Assembly: GCA_014871385.1 (NCBI GenBank)
Contig: CM026428.1
Coordinates: 1,585,088 to 1,649,087, forward strand
Direction of reading: 5' to 3'
Length of the DNA: 64,000 nt
DNA from: Ceratodon purpureus
Taxonomy: Eukaryota > Streptophyta > Bryopsida > Pseudoditrichales > Ditrichaceae
A program made the translations under genes and the position numbers. The notes beneath the pieces are model-generated. The model saw nothing but the letters and a program-made list of their open reading frames with translations, did not search any database and had not been told where the DNA came from. Positions within the stretch are counted from its first letter, which is position 1. Every line of letters starts with the position of its first letter. Shown here piece after piece: positions 45,471 to 57,521 of this stretch.

Positions 45471-45521
45471 TTTCGAGTTTTCTTTTTCCTAGAATTATCT
45501 GTATTATCTAAAAACATCAGG

Positions 45522-47060
45522 CTAAAATACTTGCGAGATAGTGTAGGAGTGGTCCTCCACAACATCACAGAACTGCTGGAAGTGTTGCTTCTGGAAAGAA
45601 GAATCGGAATCAATGTACATCATGTACAATTCTGCTTGGCAGATTTTTATGGCTGCCACATAGTCAGAAACATATATGTGAGTAGACTGAGCAAATTTCA
45701 TCAGACAATTGACAGATTCAAGCAAAGGCATGATACAGGGCAAGGCCAAGAGTGTGCCGATGTCACACAGTAAATCACAGTTGAGCCGAGCCGAGTCCCT
45801 TGCTGCAGCCTGCTTGGCTGTAAGATCAGGCTCCTTAAGAGCCGCATCCTCGCACATTTTCACAATGAGAGTCTTGTACTCTCCCAATACTCTTCGAAGT
45901 GGATCCAGGAGCAAAATCCACCGGGTCTTCACATTACGCAACATTTTTAGACCCTCTGTTTCCATGAGGTCAGCAAGTTTCTGGAACTCAAGATCCTTCT
46001 TTGGAGAAGCAGAGAAATAAGCATACATTGCTTTGCATAAAGATTCCAACTTGGCCACAAGGGGCAAGTTCGAAATCGGTTGAACAGCAAGGTTCATTCT
46101 ATGCGCCATGCAATGCACCCCCAGCATGTAGGGGGCGTGTTTGTTTTTCAACTGAGTGGTGACTCCAGTTCGGGATCCCTGGAAAACAGAAACACCATCT
46201 GCTCCAAACGATACACATCTTTCTGCAATCTGATCAACCTTCAGTCCTCCATAGTGTGACATCGCAATCAGTATAGCTTCCAAGACAGCCGAGGCTCCAT
46301 TTCTTTCCACAAGACGCTGCAATGCTAACAAAATGGAGACTCTCCTAAATCCGACAACTATGTAAATATGAAGACTCAACCAGGACTGGTGATTAATGGT
46401 CGTTACCTCATCGGCTGATAGAGAAAAGAATGGAGCATCAACAATGAGTTTTTTGGCATGAGTTGAGAGAACAGCGGCCATGGACACAGCCATCTCCCAG
46501 CCACAGAACCCAGACCAATGTTTACGATGCATGTCCGGGACATGCAGCTGCGCAAGAAGGCCCTGCATGCTCTCATAGTCGGCCATTGGCCTTCCGTTAG
46601 AGAGCACCGAGAACAGTGTGCGAAATTGCACGAGTTTCTTTTTTTTTTTTTCTCTCACAACACCTTCGACCACCTTCTGCACAATTGTTTCTGAGCCACC
46701 CCTTGCGAAATGGATTCTCTCATTCTTTACGTGTGCTGGCACGTAGAGAGAAAATAGTGCTGGCCCTTGTTGATTTTCCCAAAATCAATCAGAGCCTTTC
46801 GCCTCCCAGCATGTTTCCACAAAGAATCCAGTTTCGGCACCAACAATTTGTCACGACCTTCCACATCAGAACAAATCTTGCAACGGACGGTACGGACCTA
46901 ACAGACTCTCCCATCGTTCCCCATGACTGGTTCAGCCCAGGGCATTTTTGCAGCCCAGCAGTCCTGAAAATGCCGGTTAAATTCATAGCTCCGGCGTCTG
47001 CGACGAGCAGCCTCGAAGACAAGGGACGCCACAGCAGCGTCCAGCTCCTTGCAATCGGAG
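45522..47060 (-). pseudogene. hAT transposase-like gene, copy 2, truncated and decayed
   Basis: Reading leftwards, 47060-46743 encodes RHFQDCWAAKMPWAEPVMGN and LVPKLDSLWKHAGRRKALID, matching the finger region of copy 1. It is broken by TAG at 46900-46898 and by a frameshift at about 46742. From 46742 to 45522 the frame is open for 406 residues and aligns with copy 1: SADEVTTINHQSWLSLH, SFGADGVSVFQGSRTGVTTQ, GVHCMAHRMNLAVQ, NVKTRWILLLDPLRR. It stops at HSYTISQVF, before the hAT dimerisation region, next to the right arm of the inverted repeat at 45470, so the C-terminal third has been lost. It lacks the intron that splits copy 1 at 20710-20821. Confidence 0.75.
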
Positions 47061-48655
47061 TCTGAAATCTACGTGGGTTGTGGTTTACCCAGCGTCTTGA
47101 GAAAGACGTTCTCAGCAGAGGACTCCGTCCCTAAACCTCCCCCGAAATCCAATTGATCAGAACCCACTCCAAGCGCCCCAGACTCCGTCTCGATCACCCC
47201 ACATAACTCAGTCAATCTGCAGCCCCCCTCAAATCCCTTGCTCAACGAACCCAATTCCCCAAAACCTACTCCCCCCCCATAGAGGAACTTAGACATCCCT
47301 TGCTGGACCAGCGCCATCGCAAAACACCTCCCCCGGACTCAACCAAAACCAAATCACACCAATGTAGTAAACACCAATGCAGCGCACCCCAACAAAACAA
47401 GTTACAGAATGGCAAAGAAACAAAACCGCAACAATTGAGAAGAAGGCAATGTGTGATCGAAACTCCCTGCGTGTCTGCATTTGTAAGTCCAAGCCAAACG
47501 ACGCCATCAGAATCGCAGCCAAGGAAGATCCAAGTAAACCGCAGGAACACATACCCAAAATTGGGAAAAGGTGCATGGCCTCTGGCGAGCGCCGGCATGG
47601 CAGAGGAGGAAAATGGCGAAGGAAGCCGAAAATGGAATGAGGAGGAAGGTGGCGAAAGATCTGGATTTGTAGGAAGCAGGAGGCGAAACTTGAGAGTGAC
47701 AACATCGTAGGTGGCGACTGGGATTAGACATCCCTGGGTGTTTTTGGCGACTGCGGCCCCCACTCATACCACGCAGGTGGCGAGGTGATGGGTGCCCATG
47801 TCCGTGGTGGGCGAATACTTAACCCAAATCCGTGATTTTTTGAACTGTCATGATCGCCATCATCAAAATGAGGTAGGGTGCTGGCGAATTATCGCGCACT
47901 TCTCAATCACTGTTTTAGACAAGTGACATCACCATGTGGCATGTTGTAATTGCAAAGAACATTGTGCACCAAAAAGCCTCAAGATCTTAGAAGAAAAAGT
48001 GAGGTTACAATCAGCTGCCAAAATGAGTCACCTAACAGTAATTGCTTATGGAAACCAATGATAACAAACTACCAAAACAAGGAGTGTTGAATTAGATGAC
48101 CAATGAGGAATTCCAAAAATAATGTCACCATCAATTCAAAATAATACACCTCTAAAGATGTGTAGTGGTATTGGTGCTTATGCCTTAGAAGAACTCTCTT
48201 CCAGCTTCAAAGTTCACACGCTCATTCCAGGGAAATTTGAACCTAATTTCTACCCGCACACCACTCGTCCATAGTACCATATCTTCTTGATCAAATAAAG
48301 CCAAGCAACCAAGTAGTAGACTGGGGACGTGCCACAAAATTGATAGACCCAATATTGCAATTCCAGGAGATCGATCAATGTATATTCTGCATCACGGATT
48401 ATCATAAAATGTGCTGATCAGCAAGCATGTGCGTAGCATCCGACAAATAGAATTCCAATTACGCTACTGGCTTTACTTGCATGCATCGAATATCAGGTCA
48501 GCTATCATGCCGAACATTAAGTCCATGATCGACAACCCAGGACTGGAACTACAACTGCCCGGCCGTGCACAACGGGAGAGTACACAGTTTTACCAAAACA
48601 CTATGAAGACGATCCAAATCGATGTCGTCAATTCGTTCAAACCAAAGGTCCTAAA
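47061..48655. other. 5' flank of hAT copy 2 and AT-rich spacer
   Basis: From 47061 to about 47770 the GC-rich sequence is open in several frames on both strands but shows no domain; it is probably the N-terminal and leader part of the decayed hAT gene. From 47770 to 48655 it is AT-rich, with an 82-codon + frame (48411-48659) that lacks support. Confidence 0.4.
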
Positions 48656-48970
48656 CTAAGCTCTCCTCGGTTCCAATTGTTCGCACACATAGCCGGTATC
48701 TTCCTTCCGGATTTCGAACCTCTTAAAATTCCTCCACTGTCTCTCAACCACCTCAGCGCAACGGCGCCACGTATTTCCATCCTCTACGACGGACAGTACG
48801 TAAGTCGTATCCGTTGTATCTTCAGTGGGCATTTCAATGACTGCCTCGGACCTCCCATCACCTGACATCGGCGCAAGCTGAGCCTTCCACAAATGAATCG
48901 ATGACATCACCTCCTGCACGATGATCACCTGCTCAGTCCTATTTGCGAACACTGTTCTAAGCTTCCCCAT
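48656..48970 (-). CDS. Hypothetical protein, 104 aa
   Basis: The ORF starts MGKLRTVFANRTEQVIIVQE and contains VEDGNTWRRCAEVVERQWRN before ending EQLEPRRA. Its codon composition is balanced and it has a GC-rich leader upstream. No family was recognised. It could be a small host gene, the last exon of a longer one, or a transposon remnant. Confidence 0.35.
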   Translation of the reverse strand: MGKLRTVFANRTEQVIIVQEVMSSIHLWKAQLAPMSGDGRSEAVIEMPTEDTTDTTYVLSVVEDGNTWRRCAEVVERQWRNFKRFEIRKEDTGYVCEQLEPRRA

Positions 48971-49540
48971 CGTTCGTTGAACCAGTGCCGGGCGGAAAAA
49001 TTCAACGACGTCAAGTTAAGAGCAGCCCTAGACGAGATTGCCGGACGTAGATGACCCCAGAACTCCGCACCAGCATTAATCGACACTGCCTGAACGGATT
49101 TTCAAGCTGTCCGAGCAACGTTACCAATAGCAGGACGTACGTACGTACAGAACCCCGATAGACAAGCGTGGGCATGAAGAAGAGAAAAGCTGTAAGACGA
49201 CCACCACCCAAAGGTGATCGATCGGAGCACCTTGCTTCATTTAAACTGGGAGCTCGGTGTGTAAATTAGCGGCAATAACCTCTCCTCATTTGGGATCCTA
49301 ATTCCGAGTATGCTCTCCACCTACAAAATGGAGTAACTCCCAAGCAACTCCTGTCTGTAACCCGAACCTCGTCTTTCATTGACGTGATCCTCTGTCAGGA
49401 TGGCCGACAAATTCGGTGGGGCCACAGCATGAGTCAGTCGGCGACTCGGCGCTGGTGGGTCCGCAGTATGTTTGGGACTGCCCACGCTGTTTGGGACTGG
49501 GACCTCGAGGAAAGGAGCCAGCCCGGGGTTTGGGATGGGG

Positions 49541-50015
49541 CATTCAGGGGTCTCTCTAAAAACGCCCATCGAGCTGTGCACCGCGGGCAGGGTCGCCATG
49601 CTGGCAGCGGGCTAATGGGATGTGCTTCAGCCGGTCATCCGTCTCTCCTCATTGACTTCCTCGTTCCCCCATTTCCTTGGCTTGCTCCTTCTTACGCGTT
49701 GGAGGGATTCACCTACCCATTGACTTCCTCGTTCCCCCATTTCCTTGGCTTGCTCCTTCTTACGCGTTGGAGGGATTCACCCACCCATTGACTTCCTCGT
49801 TCCCCCATTTCCTTGGCTTGCTCCTTCGCACAGCTCCTCCAATGCACTCCGTAGCTGCTCCTTGCTCCGCTGCAGAGTGTGTTGGAGGAGCTATGGGAAG
49901 GAGCGGGCCAAGGAATGGGGGGAACGAGGAAGTCAATCTGTGAGCGGTGCGTGGAGACCCTACCTGCGATGCACCACTCGATGGGGGGTTTTAAGAGAGA
50001 CTCGACATTCAGAGT
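49541..50015. repeat. Foldback element with arms of about 130-150 bp
   Basis: The left arm (about 49541-49690) and right arm (about 49890-50015) are inverted. Matches include tctctctaaaaacgcccatcgag on the left, with its complement around 49976-50000, and gacttcctcgttcccccat against atggggggaacgaggaagtc. The left arm also contains a tandem duplication (next entry). A single-stranded copy could fold almost completely. Coding-looking frames inside are by-products. Confidence 0.75.
49650..49835. repeat. 68-bp tandem repeat, 2.7 units
   Basis: Units begin with cattgacttcctcgttcccc at 49650, 49718 and 49786, an exact 68-bp period. They differ by one or two bases; the third runs into sequence that pairs with the right arm of the foldback. 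Confidence 0.92.
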
Positions 50016-50057
50016 TGTAGTTCGAATTTTTATTTTTATGTTTTCCTCCCTCCCTTC

Positions 50058-50984
50058 ACTTAACCCCTAAACTCCCAGGCAACCGAAATGTGGTCGCCGG
50101 CTATTTTGGGCAGGTTCCCACAGTGTCAAAATTAACTTTCAAGTTTTGAGATTTTGCATGTGGATTCTCTAGGTCATTACATACATGCCAAGCTTTGTTT
50201 CATAAGATTTGGTTATGTAATGCAAAAGTTATGAATGGTTGAAGGTAAAAAATCTCAACGCGGGCAGATTTTTTAAATATATTTTTAAAAAATAAATAAA
50301 AATATCATCATTTTGTAGAGATTCATATTTGAATAGAATGCTTTGATTTAGTCCATTCCGACAAGTGAGGTAAAAGATATGACAATTCATGTTATGCGGG
50401 CAATTTGGTCAAGTCTTCATGAAAAAAAACTTTAAGAGCTCATTTTGAATACAATTTTGACAATTTTTCAAAGTTTGAAATTGTAAAAGTTTTTTGTTAT
50501 GTATCACATCATTTTTACCGTTGAAAGTAATGTTATCTACTTTTATGTGGATGCAATTAGCCATTTAGTTTTCCTTGTATTATACATTGTATTTTGATTT
50601 ATATATCTTTTGAAGATGAAAATCTAGGTTTTTTCATTTGATATTTTTTGTGTAGATTATCAAGTCATTTTTATATTAGAATATAAAGTTGTCCATTTCA
50701 AATTTGTAAAGCATATTTTTTGAAAATTCATTGAAAGTGAGATTTCAGCTTTTTAAAGGATAGAAAAAAACTTGTTTTTTAACTTTGAACATTACGATCT
50801 TGCAATTGGTGATGTGTTTTTCTCTAAAATTTTGGAAAAGAATGTCTCAATAAGTTAGCTATAAGATCCTATGGTTGAAATTGCAAAAAAATGTCACAAA
50901 ATTAGAAAAACTAACTGGCTTTACAAAAGAGTGTTGAAAGGCAGTTTTTGATGTGAATTCATGGTGGGCATTTAGGGGTTAAGG
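50058..50984. mobile_element. AT-rich element with short terminal inverted repeats
   Basis: The left end is cttaacccctaaactccca and the right end, inverted, is cttaacccctaaatgccca, about 17 of 19 matching. The 900-bp interior is AT-rich with no ORF of note. A related unoccupied flank (atgttttcctccctccctt then caacttaggg) is found at about 51333-51365, similar to the left flank at about 50038-50057. It is probably a non-autonomous DNA transposon; class unknown. Confidence 0.45.
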
Positions 50985-51110
50985 ATTGTTGAAAGTGATT
51001 TGTAAACACTCCTGTCCAGCTCGACATGTAGCTGGAGCAATATATGACGTAGAAAACTGCCATTTGGAATCAAGAAGCTGTTTCTGATTTACAAGAAGTT
51101 GTTAAGTGCT

Positions 51111-51292
51111 GGGAGGAGATGGGGCGTTGTTGGACTGGGAGGAGATGGGGCGTTGTTGGACTGGGAGGAGATGGGGCGTTGTTGGACTGGGAGGAGATGG
51201 GGCGTTGTTGGACTGGGAGGAGATGGGGCGTTGTTGGACTGGGAGGAGATGGGGCGTTGTTGGACTGGGAGGAGATGGGGCGTTGTTGGACT
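51111..51292. repeat. 26-bp minisatellite, seven identical units
   Basis: The unit starts gggaggagatggggcgttgt and ends tggact. Units start at 51111, 51137, 51163, 51189, 51215, 51241 and 51267, and I see no differences between them. Because 26 is not a multiple of three, and the unit has no stop in most frames, it produces long open frames on both strands that should not be taken as genes. Confidence 0.97.
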
Positions 51293-51360
51293 GGGCATGG
51301 GGCATTTAGGGTCATGTTCAAATTTTTATTTTCATGTTTTCCTCCCTCCCTTCAACTTAG

Positions 51361-52979
51361 GGATGTTGTATTTTGTAAGAATAGTTTTGAATTCAAGTTT
51401 ATAAAATATAACATTTAATGAAAACGAATATCCTTAGAAGCTCTAAAATGATGTAATGGAAAATTAATACTCTTGTGCGTTAAAATCATCCCTAACTAAC
51501 TATCCTGCACATTTTGTACCAGAAGTTAATCTCCTTTTCTACGGAAGCATAATTTATTCAACTTCTCCATGCCTTGGATTATAATGAAAATTTTGATATT
51601 TCATTTCACTTGTGTTAGAAAGTAGACGGTGATTGCATCGAAACATCTATTGCAATTATTTCGATGAAACATCAGATTATAAATATCTGTATTTCAACGA
51701 TAACCATGAACGATGCAAAGAAGTTGGTTATACCATATATCATACATGCTTGTTAAAATATAAGATGAATCTATAAAAACACAGTACAAGCATATGTCAT
51801 AGTTCTAATTATATTTCTGAGTGAACATTAATAATATTTAATTCAACATGAATAGAAAAACTACATCAAATTTCTACAACACTGTGTTAATGAAAGAAGT
51901 TATAATAAAAGTAGTTAGTTACAAAATTATAGATATGTGTTAAATCATGGTGGGTTTCGAAATGATTTTGTAAAGTAATTGACACTTAATTTATGATGCA
52001 CTGGACATGTAATTATGATTTTTTTAATTCAATAATTTGTATTTTTCTAAGTACGTTCAATTACATTCATTTATAAATCTAAGAAGGTGTACAAGGAATT
52101 ATTATTTTTATAATAATTATCTAGGTTTAATTGAGTTTTTAAATCTATTCCAATTTTTTATTTTTAAACCAAATTGAATAATTTCATTCAAGTTTTTATG
52201 ACTTGAATTAGTGTGAATAAGAAAAACTCTAACTAATTAGTACAAGACAGTGGTATATCACATGTATTATATTTATTTACTTTAGGTGTTCAATCACCAT
52301 TAAACTTTTATACATGATTTGAATTTTGATATTTTGAAGTTCCTATTTTAATGTGACTAATCTTTACTAAAAAGGCAAGTCACGTAGTCATATTTGAACT
52401 ACAAATTTCAAAACCCTAATATTTGTTTGTGTACCATAACACCATAGAGGTTCGGCACCTAGCAGACAATTCTTAGTTTTTGGAGAAAGTAAAATTCGTC
52501 TCTCAAAAATTAATTTCTTAATTATTTTATTTAGCAAAAATTAAGTAAAAATGGCTTAGAAATAACAAAATATCACAAAAACTAATTCATTGTACTTTTG
52601 TTTCTATATCTTCGTAATTTTGAATTTTTACATATTTAATTTTTGGAAATATTTTTAGACAAACCTAATATGGTAATAGTGTAGTATTAGAATTAACTTG
52701 TAATTATCCATGACCATTTCTCACCTAAATCATTCCAAAAAAGCCATTCTTGAAGGAAAGTTGAAAAAAAAACATTATAGCTTTCTTCGCATCTTTGATC
52801 GTAGAATCTTACCTGGGACTTCTAAAAGATTACACATAAATTATTTTAATAAATTTAACCACACAAAATTGGGAGATTATGAATTTTGAATTAAAAAACA
52901 TTGTTTTGTTTATCATTATCAAACATGGTCAACATACTTCGTCTTCTCTTTGTGTCAATATTTTGGACTATATAGGGTA
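51361..52979. other. AT-rich DNA without recognisable features
   Basis: This 1.6-kb stretch is very AT-rich, and all frames are short. I see no gene, RNA or clear repeat. Confidence 0.6.
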
Positions 52980-53083
52980 AAGGACCCTATCATTGCGCCA
53001 ACACCTATTGCTGCGCACCTAAGGACCCTACCATTGCGCCAACACCTATTACAGCGCACCTAAGGACCCTATCATGGCGCATC
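52980..53083. repeat. 41-bp tandem repeat, 2.5 units
   Basis: Units start with aaggaccctatcattgcgcc at 52980, its near copy at 53021 and a partial copy at 53062, giving a 41-bp period with two or three differences. It is GC-rich in an AT-rich setting. Confidence 0.9.
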
Positions 53084-53887
53084 AAACCTCAAAGTCTTTC
53101 ATCGTTGCAGCAACGACTAGTTCGACTCAGCAGCTCTTGTTTTGTTTTTTCCAGGTTCACGTCTTGACTATGAGTGTGGGTTAAAGCTTGTCGAGACTGC
53201 AGTAGTTCTTGGGATTGTTTCGTTTCCGACGCTCACGTAAGCCATTGCTAAAGCTGCAGCTTCTCTCGCTGCTTTCGAGGGTTATTTTTGTTGTGCGTTG
53301 GAATATAAGTTACATTAGTCGATTTGGTTTGTTGCGGAGTTCATTTCTGAGCGACTTTGGGGGTTTGGAGAATGAGGTTTAGGAATGGGGCCCGGACTGT
53401 CCCAAGTTATTTTTCTCGATGATTGATTATTCATCTTAGATGTACATGTCTTGTTGCTGTCCGATCTCGGTGCCGATGGATTTTGTCTCAGAATTCTCAT
53501 GTCCAACATGCCTCGTCCTGCTCACTGAATGTCTTGGAAATTTTCGCAGTGTTGATTCAACTCGTAATTCCTTTTGCAGATATAAAGCCTCGTTGCAGAT
53601 TTGTTGCTCATTCCTCTCACTCCTGAATATCTATCTGGTTTAGCTACTAGAGTGGTCCAGGGTTGTTCATGGGACATAAGGACCGGTCCGTCCGTCTGTC
53701 CGTCCGGTCCGCTCGTCCGTCCGTTAAGGGTTAGTGGAGGTCCGTTTGACCGAGACTTACGATTGACCGTCCAAATGGTGAAATGGAAGTTACCTTGGCC
53801 ACCTAGGATGCCATGCGTCTGACATGTCACCAAATATTCCACATATAGAATTGACACGGAGGATGACGTGGCTAAGAGATAGGGCGC
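53084..53887. other. Unassigned region with a (GTCC)n-like run
   Basis: There is no supported gene; frames here are under 125 codons and unlike known families. A run of gtccgtccg-type repeats lies at about 53683-53725. Confidence 0.4.
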
Positions 53888-54082
53888 CAACGCCTTGGGG
53901 GAGGGGGGGTGCGAGCGGCTGAGAGGGGGGCGCGAGCGTCTGGGGAAGGGGGGCGCGAGCGACTGGGAGGGGCGCGGGCGCCTGCGAAGGGGGGGCGCGA
54001 GCGAGGGGGCGGGGGGGGGGACTCGAGCAAGGTGGTGGGTGGGGGCGCAAGCGCCTGCGAAGGGGGGGCGCGAGCGGGGAAC
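53888..54082. repeat. Extremely GC-rich imperfect repeat tract
   Basis: A word close to ggggggcgcgagcg recurs about every 20-30 bp (for example around 53928, 53948, 53988 and 54064), with cgcctgcgaaggggggg between. One strand is nearly all G with several G-runs of seven or more, so it could form G-quadruplexes. It sits abruptly between AT-rich sequences. The Pro/Arg-rich frames it creates are by-products. Confidence 0.85.
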
Positions 54083-54896
54083 AAAAATCAGGCATTGAAG
54101 GAAATTAAGACATGAGTGAAGTTTTCATAGTGACATAAATGAGAGAAATTTCAACTCATGTCGACACAAAAATACATTCAATAGCCTCAGCTAATGTTTT
54201 ATGGACATTGACTAAGGTTAACATATCAGTATCTACGTATAAACATATATATTTTCCTTTTTTTAATTTTTAAAGTTTTTTTGGAGTCATGTATATTATA
54301 CTTTGTCTATATAACTTCTATATGTAATATGTTGAAAGATGTATTACTATTTTTTATTTTTTCTGGCGGTGTGCCGCTCCGGATTCTTTCGAGTACTGGG
54401 CATCCCCAATGGTACTGTGAAAGGAGTTTTTTCCTTACACCTTCAAAAATGATTACTGTCCTAAAACTCTCTGAAATCCTGCAAAAAATTCTGTACTTCT
54501 CCTGAAACTGCCCTGAAATTGCTCAAAATCCTAGTCCTAGATCTGAAACTGCCAACTTAGATCTACTCAAATCCTGGTGGTATTTTCCTAGATCTGATAC
54601 ATTTTCCTATTCTCCTTGGTCTGATCTACAATACTTACTCATTTAAACACCAGATCTACTGGACCCACCAGGCAAATTCATTAACCTGGTCCCTCAAACA
54701 CTCATAACTGCAATTTCAGACATGTACCCCCAAATGTAATCAATTCTTTTCCATTACTCACTGTAAATCCGTACATGATTCTGCTCCCTACTACTAGCAC
54801 TGCCTGGACCCCCAAGGTCCTGAAACTACTCTAACAGCATCTCCCTAAAGTCCTTCAACATGTCCTACACACAAACTACGGACGTCACTAAAGTGC
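54083..54896. other. AT-rich DNA with C/T-rich segment
   Basis: There is no gene. From about 54470 to 54880 the sequence is rich in phrases such as cctgaaactg, actcctgaaa and ctagatctga, suggesting a decayed simple repeat or transposon remnant. Confidence 0.4.
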
Positions 54897-54931
54897 GAGC
54901 TGTGAGCAGCAAGCGGAGAGCGAAGAGCGGT
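54897..54931 (+). repeat. 7-bp GAGCGGN array, copy C
   Basis: Five heptamers occur: gagctgt, gagcagc, aagcgga, gagcgaa and gagcggt. Then taactt and, further on, attttgatgttttttgg follow, which closely match the sequence after copy D. The sequence cctatgaccgtgga follows at about 55044. Confidence 0.82.
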
Positions 54932-55439
54932 AACTTCTTCAATATTTTGATGTTTTTTGGAATTTAGAGCGGTATGGTTATGGTTTCTTATGGACTAACA
55001 ATTTTTTTGGTTTTTAAAATTCTAAATTTAGTTCGTAATGTGACCTATGACCGTGGACAATCTTAGTGAAATGACTAGATGCCCTGAGTTATGGCTGTGG
55101 AAATCTTGGTATTACGGTGAGTGGGCAGTAGGGGCCTGCACTCGTGGATTCCTGTTATGGAAACTGTTCAGCCGAGTCTTATTCTAAGGACATGCAGTGA
55201 GGTAACGCTGTAGCGGCCTTCTGATCTAATTCCAAATGTCGGTTTAGGTACAGATATTGTTATTGTTGTATGACAGTTAAGACCTAGGACCTTTGTAAAC
55301 ATGCTAAAGTGACCTTTGATATGAGAAAAACTTTTTTCCTCCTCAGGTGCCTCCGACGATCGAAAACACTGAACTTCAAGTATTGATCAGTTTTTGCCTA
55401 GATTCAACCGAGTGAACCGAGTGCGTGAATTTTAGTTCA

Positions 55440-55544
55440 GTACGTCGTGAGCCGGCAGTGGTAGTGGATGAACGTCAGCCAACAGCCACTGTCGATGATT
55501 CAAACCCTAGCAAGCGTCGAAAACTGGAAGACAATGAATTCTGA
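55440..55544 (+). pseudogene. Relic of the MULE accessory ORF C-terminus
   Basis: Thirty-four codons end in VDDSNPSKRRKLEDNEF and a TGA. They match in position, orientation and sequence style the C-terminus of the copy 1 accessory ORF (VVGNPKRVRFED). The upstream part is lost or full of stops. Confidence 0.5.
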
Positions 55545-57521
55545 CTACTTTGCACACAAAAAAAGTGATTAGACCATACATGTGCAACATAACATACAAA
55601 TGTATGCACGTTCTGGAAATTGAAACAGAAAGAGTGTTAGTGATGAAGATATAAAATACTGCTGAGGACCCTGAATTGAAAACAGTGTAGACTCTCTAAG
55701 GTCGTGTAACATGGTCAGAAGCCTTTACCCCATTCATGGTCCTATTACAAAGGTGGGTCAGTAGTATACCTCCCTTTGACTAAGAGTTCTCTAGGTTTAG
55801 GGAGTCTAAAAAAGGTTTGTTCGGGCCTGAGCATACATGCGTGACTCCCTCCAAAACCCTTTTACTAGGACCTCTTTAGGAATTACATAGTTCTTTATAT
55901 GACTTGCAAAATGGTTCTTAATGGCGCTTACGTATATTAACAGCGAGATTCACAAGACTGGGAAAACCGGTTTCTAGTGCAACTGCAAATTTTTGGCAGT
56001 GGCCCTTTTAGTCTCACTACTTCATCATTGGAATAAATTCAAGCGATACATGTGCGAATAACGAATCAGATATCACTACTTGTCCAGGTACTAGAGAAGG
56101 CCACTCTCCAGGACTCGCTTTACTTCGTTGAAGCTAAAACTAGCTGCATGAATGAATGTATCCGACTCTGATTCAAGACTGCAAAACTACACTGAACATG
56201 TAGTACAAATGCTTGCAATTAGCCCATTGACCCCGCTTCCCAAGTGCCGTAATTGCCATCTCCTTGAAATTTGGGCAAGTGCAGGCAGGGTGTTGCGAAA
56301 TGGTCAAGTAGTATTGCTGTACCTTTGGAAGCTTCCCAGAATCCAATGTGACGAAGCATCCCAGGGCTGGGCCAGGTAGCATGCACAACTTGCTCACCTT
56401 CGCGTTCAACGATAAGGCAGAGGCACAATTATTGCTATGCTTGGTCGAGGGGGCCTTCTTGTTCCGTCAGTAGAGCTTTCCTGATCGCCGGGTAGGGAAC
56501 TTGTCCGGGTATGCCGGCGTAGGGTAGGCCGAGAAGTCCACTGCCGCTGCCCGGTCTTGAAAGAGTCTTCTCGGTGACATCTCCTTCTGCTGCGGGAGTC
56601 TGAAGCCGGCATTCTCTAGAGAGAGGATCTCTTTCTTTGTTAACTTGGTCCCAAGCTTCATGGGCCACACCTCAGTTACCTTTGGTACCAATAGGACCCA
56701 CTTCCGTTTGCTACCTTTGACGCACCTGTCGATGTCGTCATTGCAGAAAAAGAATTGATGAGTCTCTATTCTGTCCTTCTAGTAGTTCTTCATGGGGCCT
56801 GTGTATGTGGGCGCAGTCGTGCTCTTCCCGTGCTGCACAATCCGTGCCACGCATTTCTTCTTAGTCACAGCATGTTGGGCGAAGCAAGCCTTAGCGGATG
56901 TCTTAGAAAGTCGTGCTATTTGCCACTCGGAAGGGTTGCAGGCGGTCTCCTCAACTGAAGTGACGTGATGGTAGTCGACTCGAGGTGGAGACTGCTGGGG
57001 GTGAAGGTCGGCTTGGTCCTCTTCACTGCTTGTAGGAGAGTCTGCTATTACCACCGTCGGAGGGTACTCGCTCTCCCGGCGTGCAGCTCTAGTCTGGACA
57101 CGAGGTCTTGACACAATGATCATGTCTGGCCTATGAGACTCCTGTTCATCTCCAAAGGCAACATCAGGTTTACGTTTCAGTGAGACACAGACCTCCTCCC
57201 CTTCAAGATGCGGGTCCCTTGTGCACCACTCGTCCGCTTCTGGCATGTTCATAATCGCTTCATGTAGGACTTTCGGGTTCCATGTCCTTGCTGCAGATCT
57301 CTGTGCTCTTCTTTTGACGGACCTTTCCCAAGTCGGTCCCCCTTCAAGAACTGGAAGTAGGCAACGCATTGCATGAACGCCCTTACAAAGTCGTCGACAG
57401 CTGCAACGTACAAGTCGCTGCCCCGATCTCCAGACTGCTGTTTCCACCTGTTGTGAATTGATTCAGCAAGATTGCACGACGGCATTTCCGCCAGCTCTTC
57501 CTCACTGTGATTCTGCACACA

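Noticed and set aside
47266-47763. 165-codon minus-strand membrane-like protein
   Set aside because: Several overlapping frames are open on both strands in this GC-rich leader region of the decayed hAT copy, and none has family features.
51070-51418. Six overlapping open frames on both strands
   Set aside because: They are produced by the stop-free 26-bp minisatellite, which cycles through all frames; there is no start context or homology.
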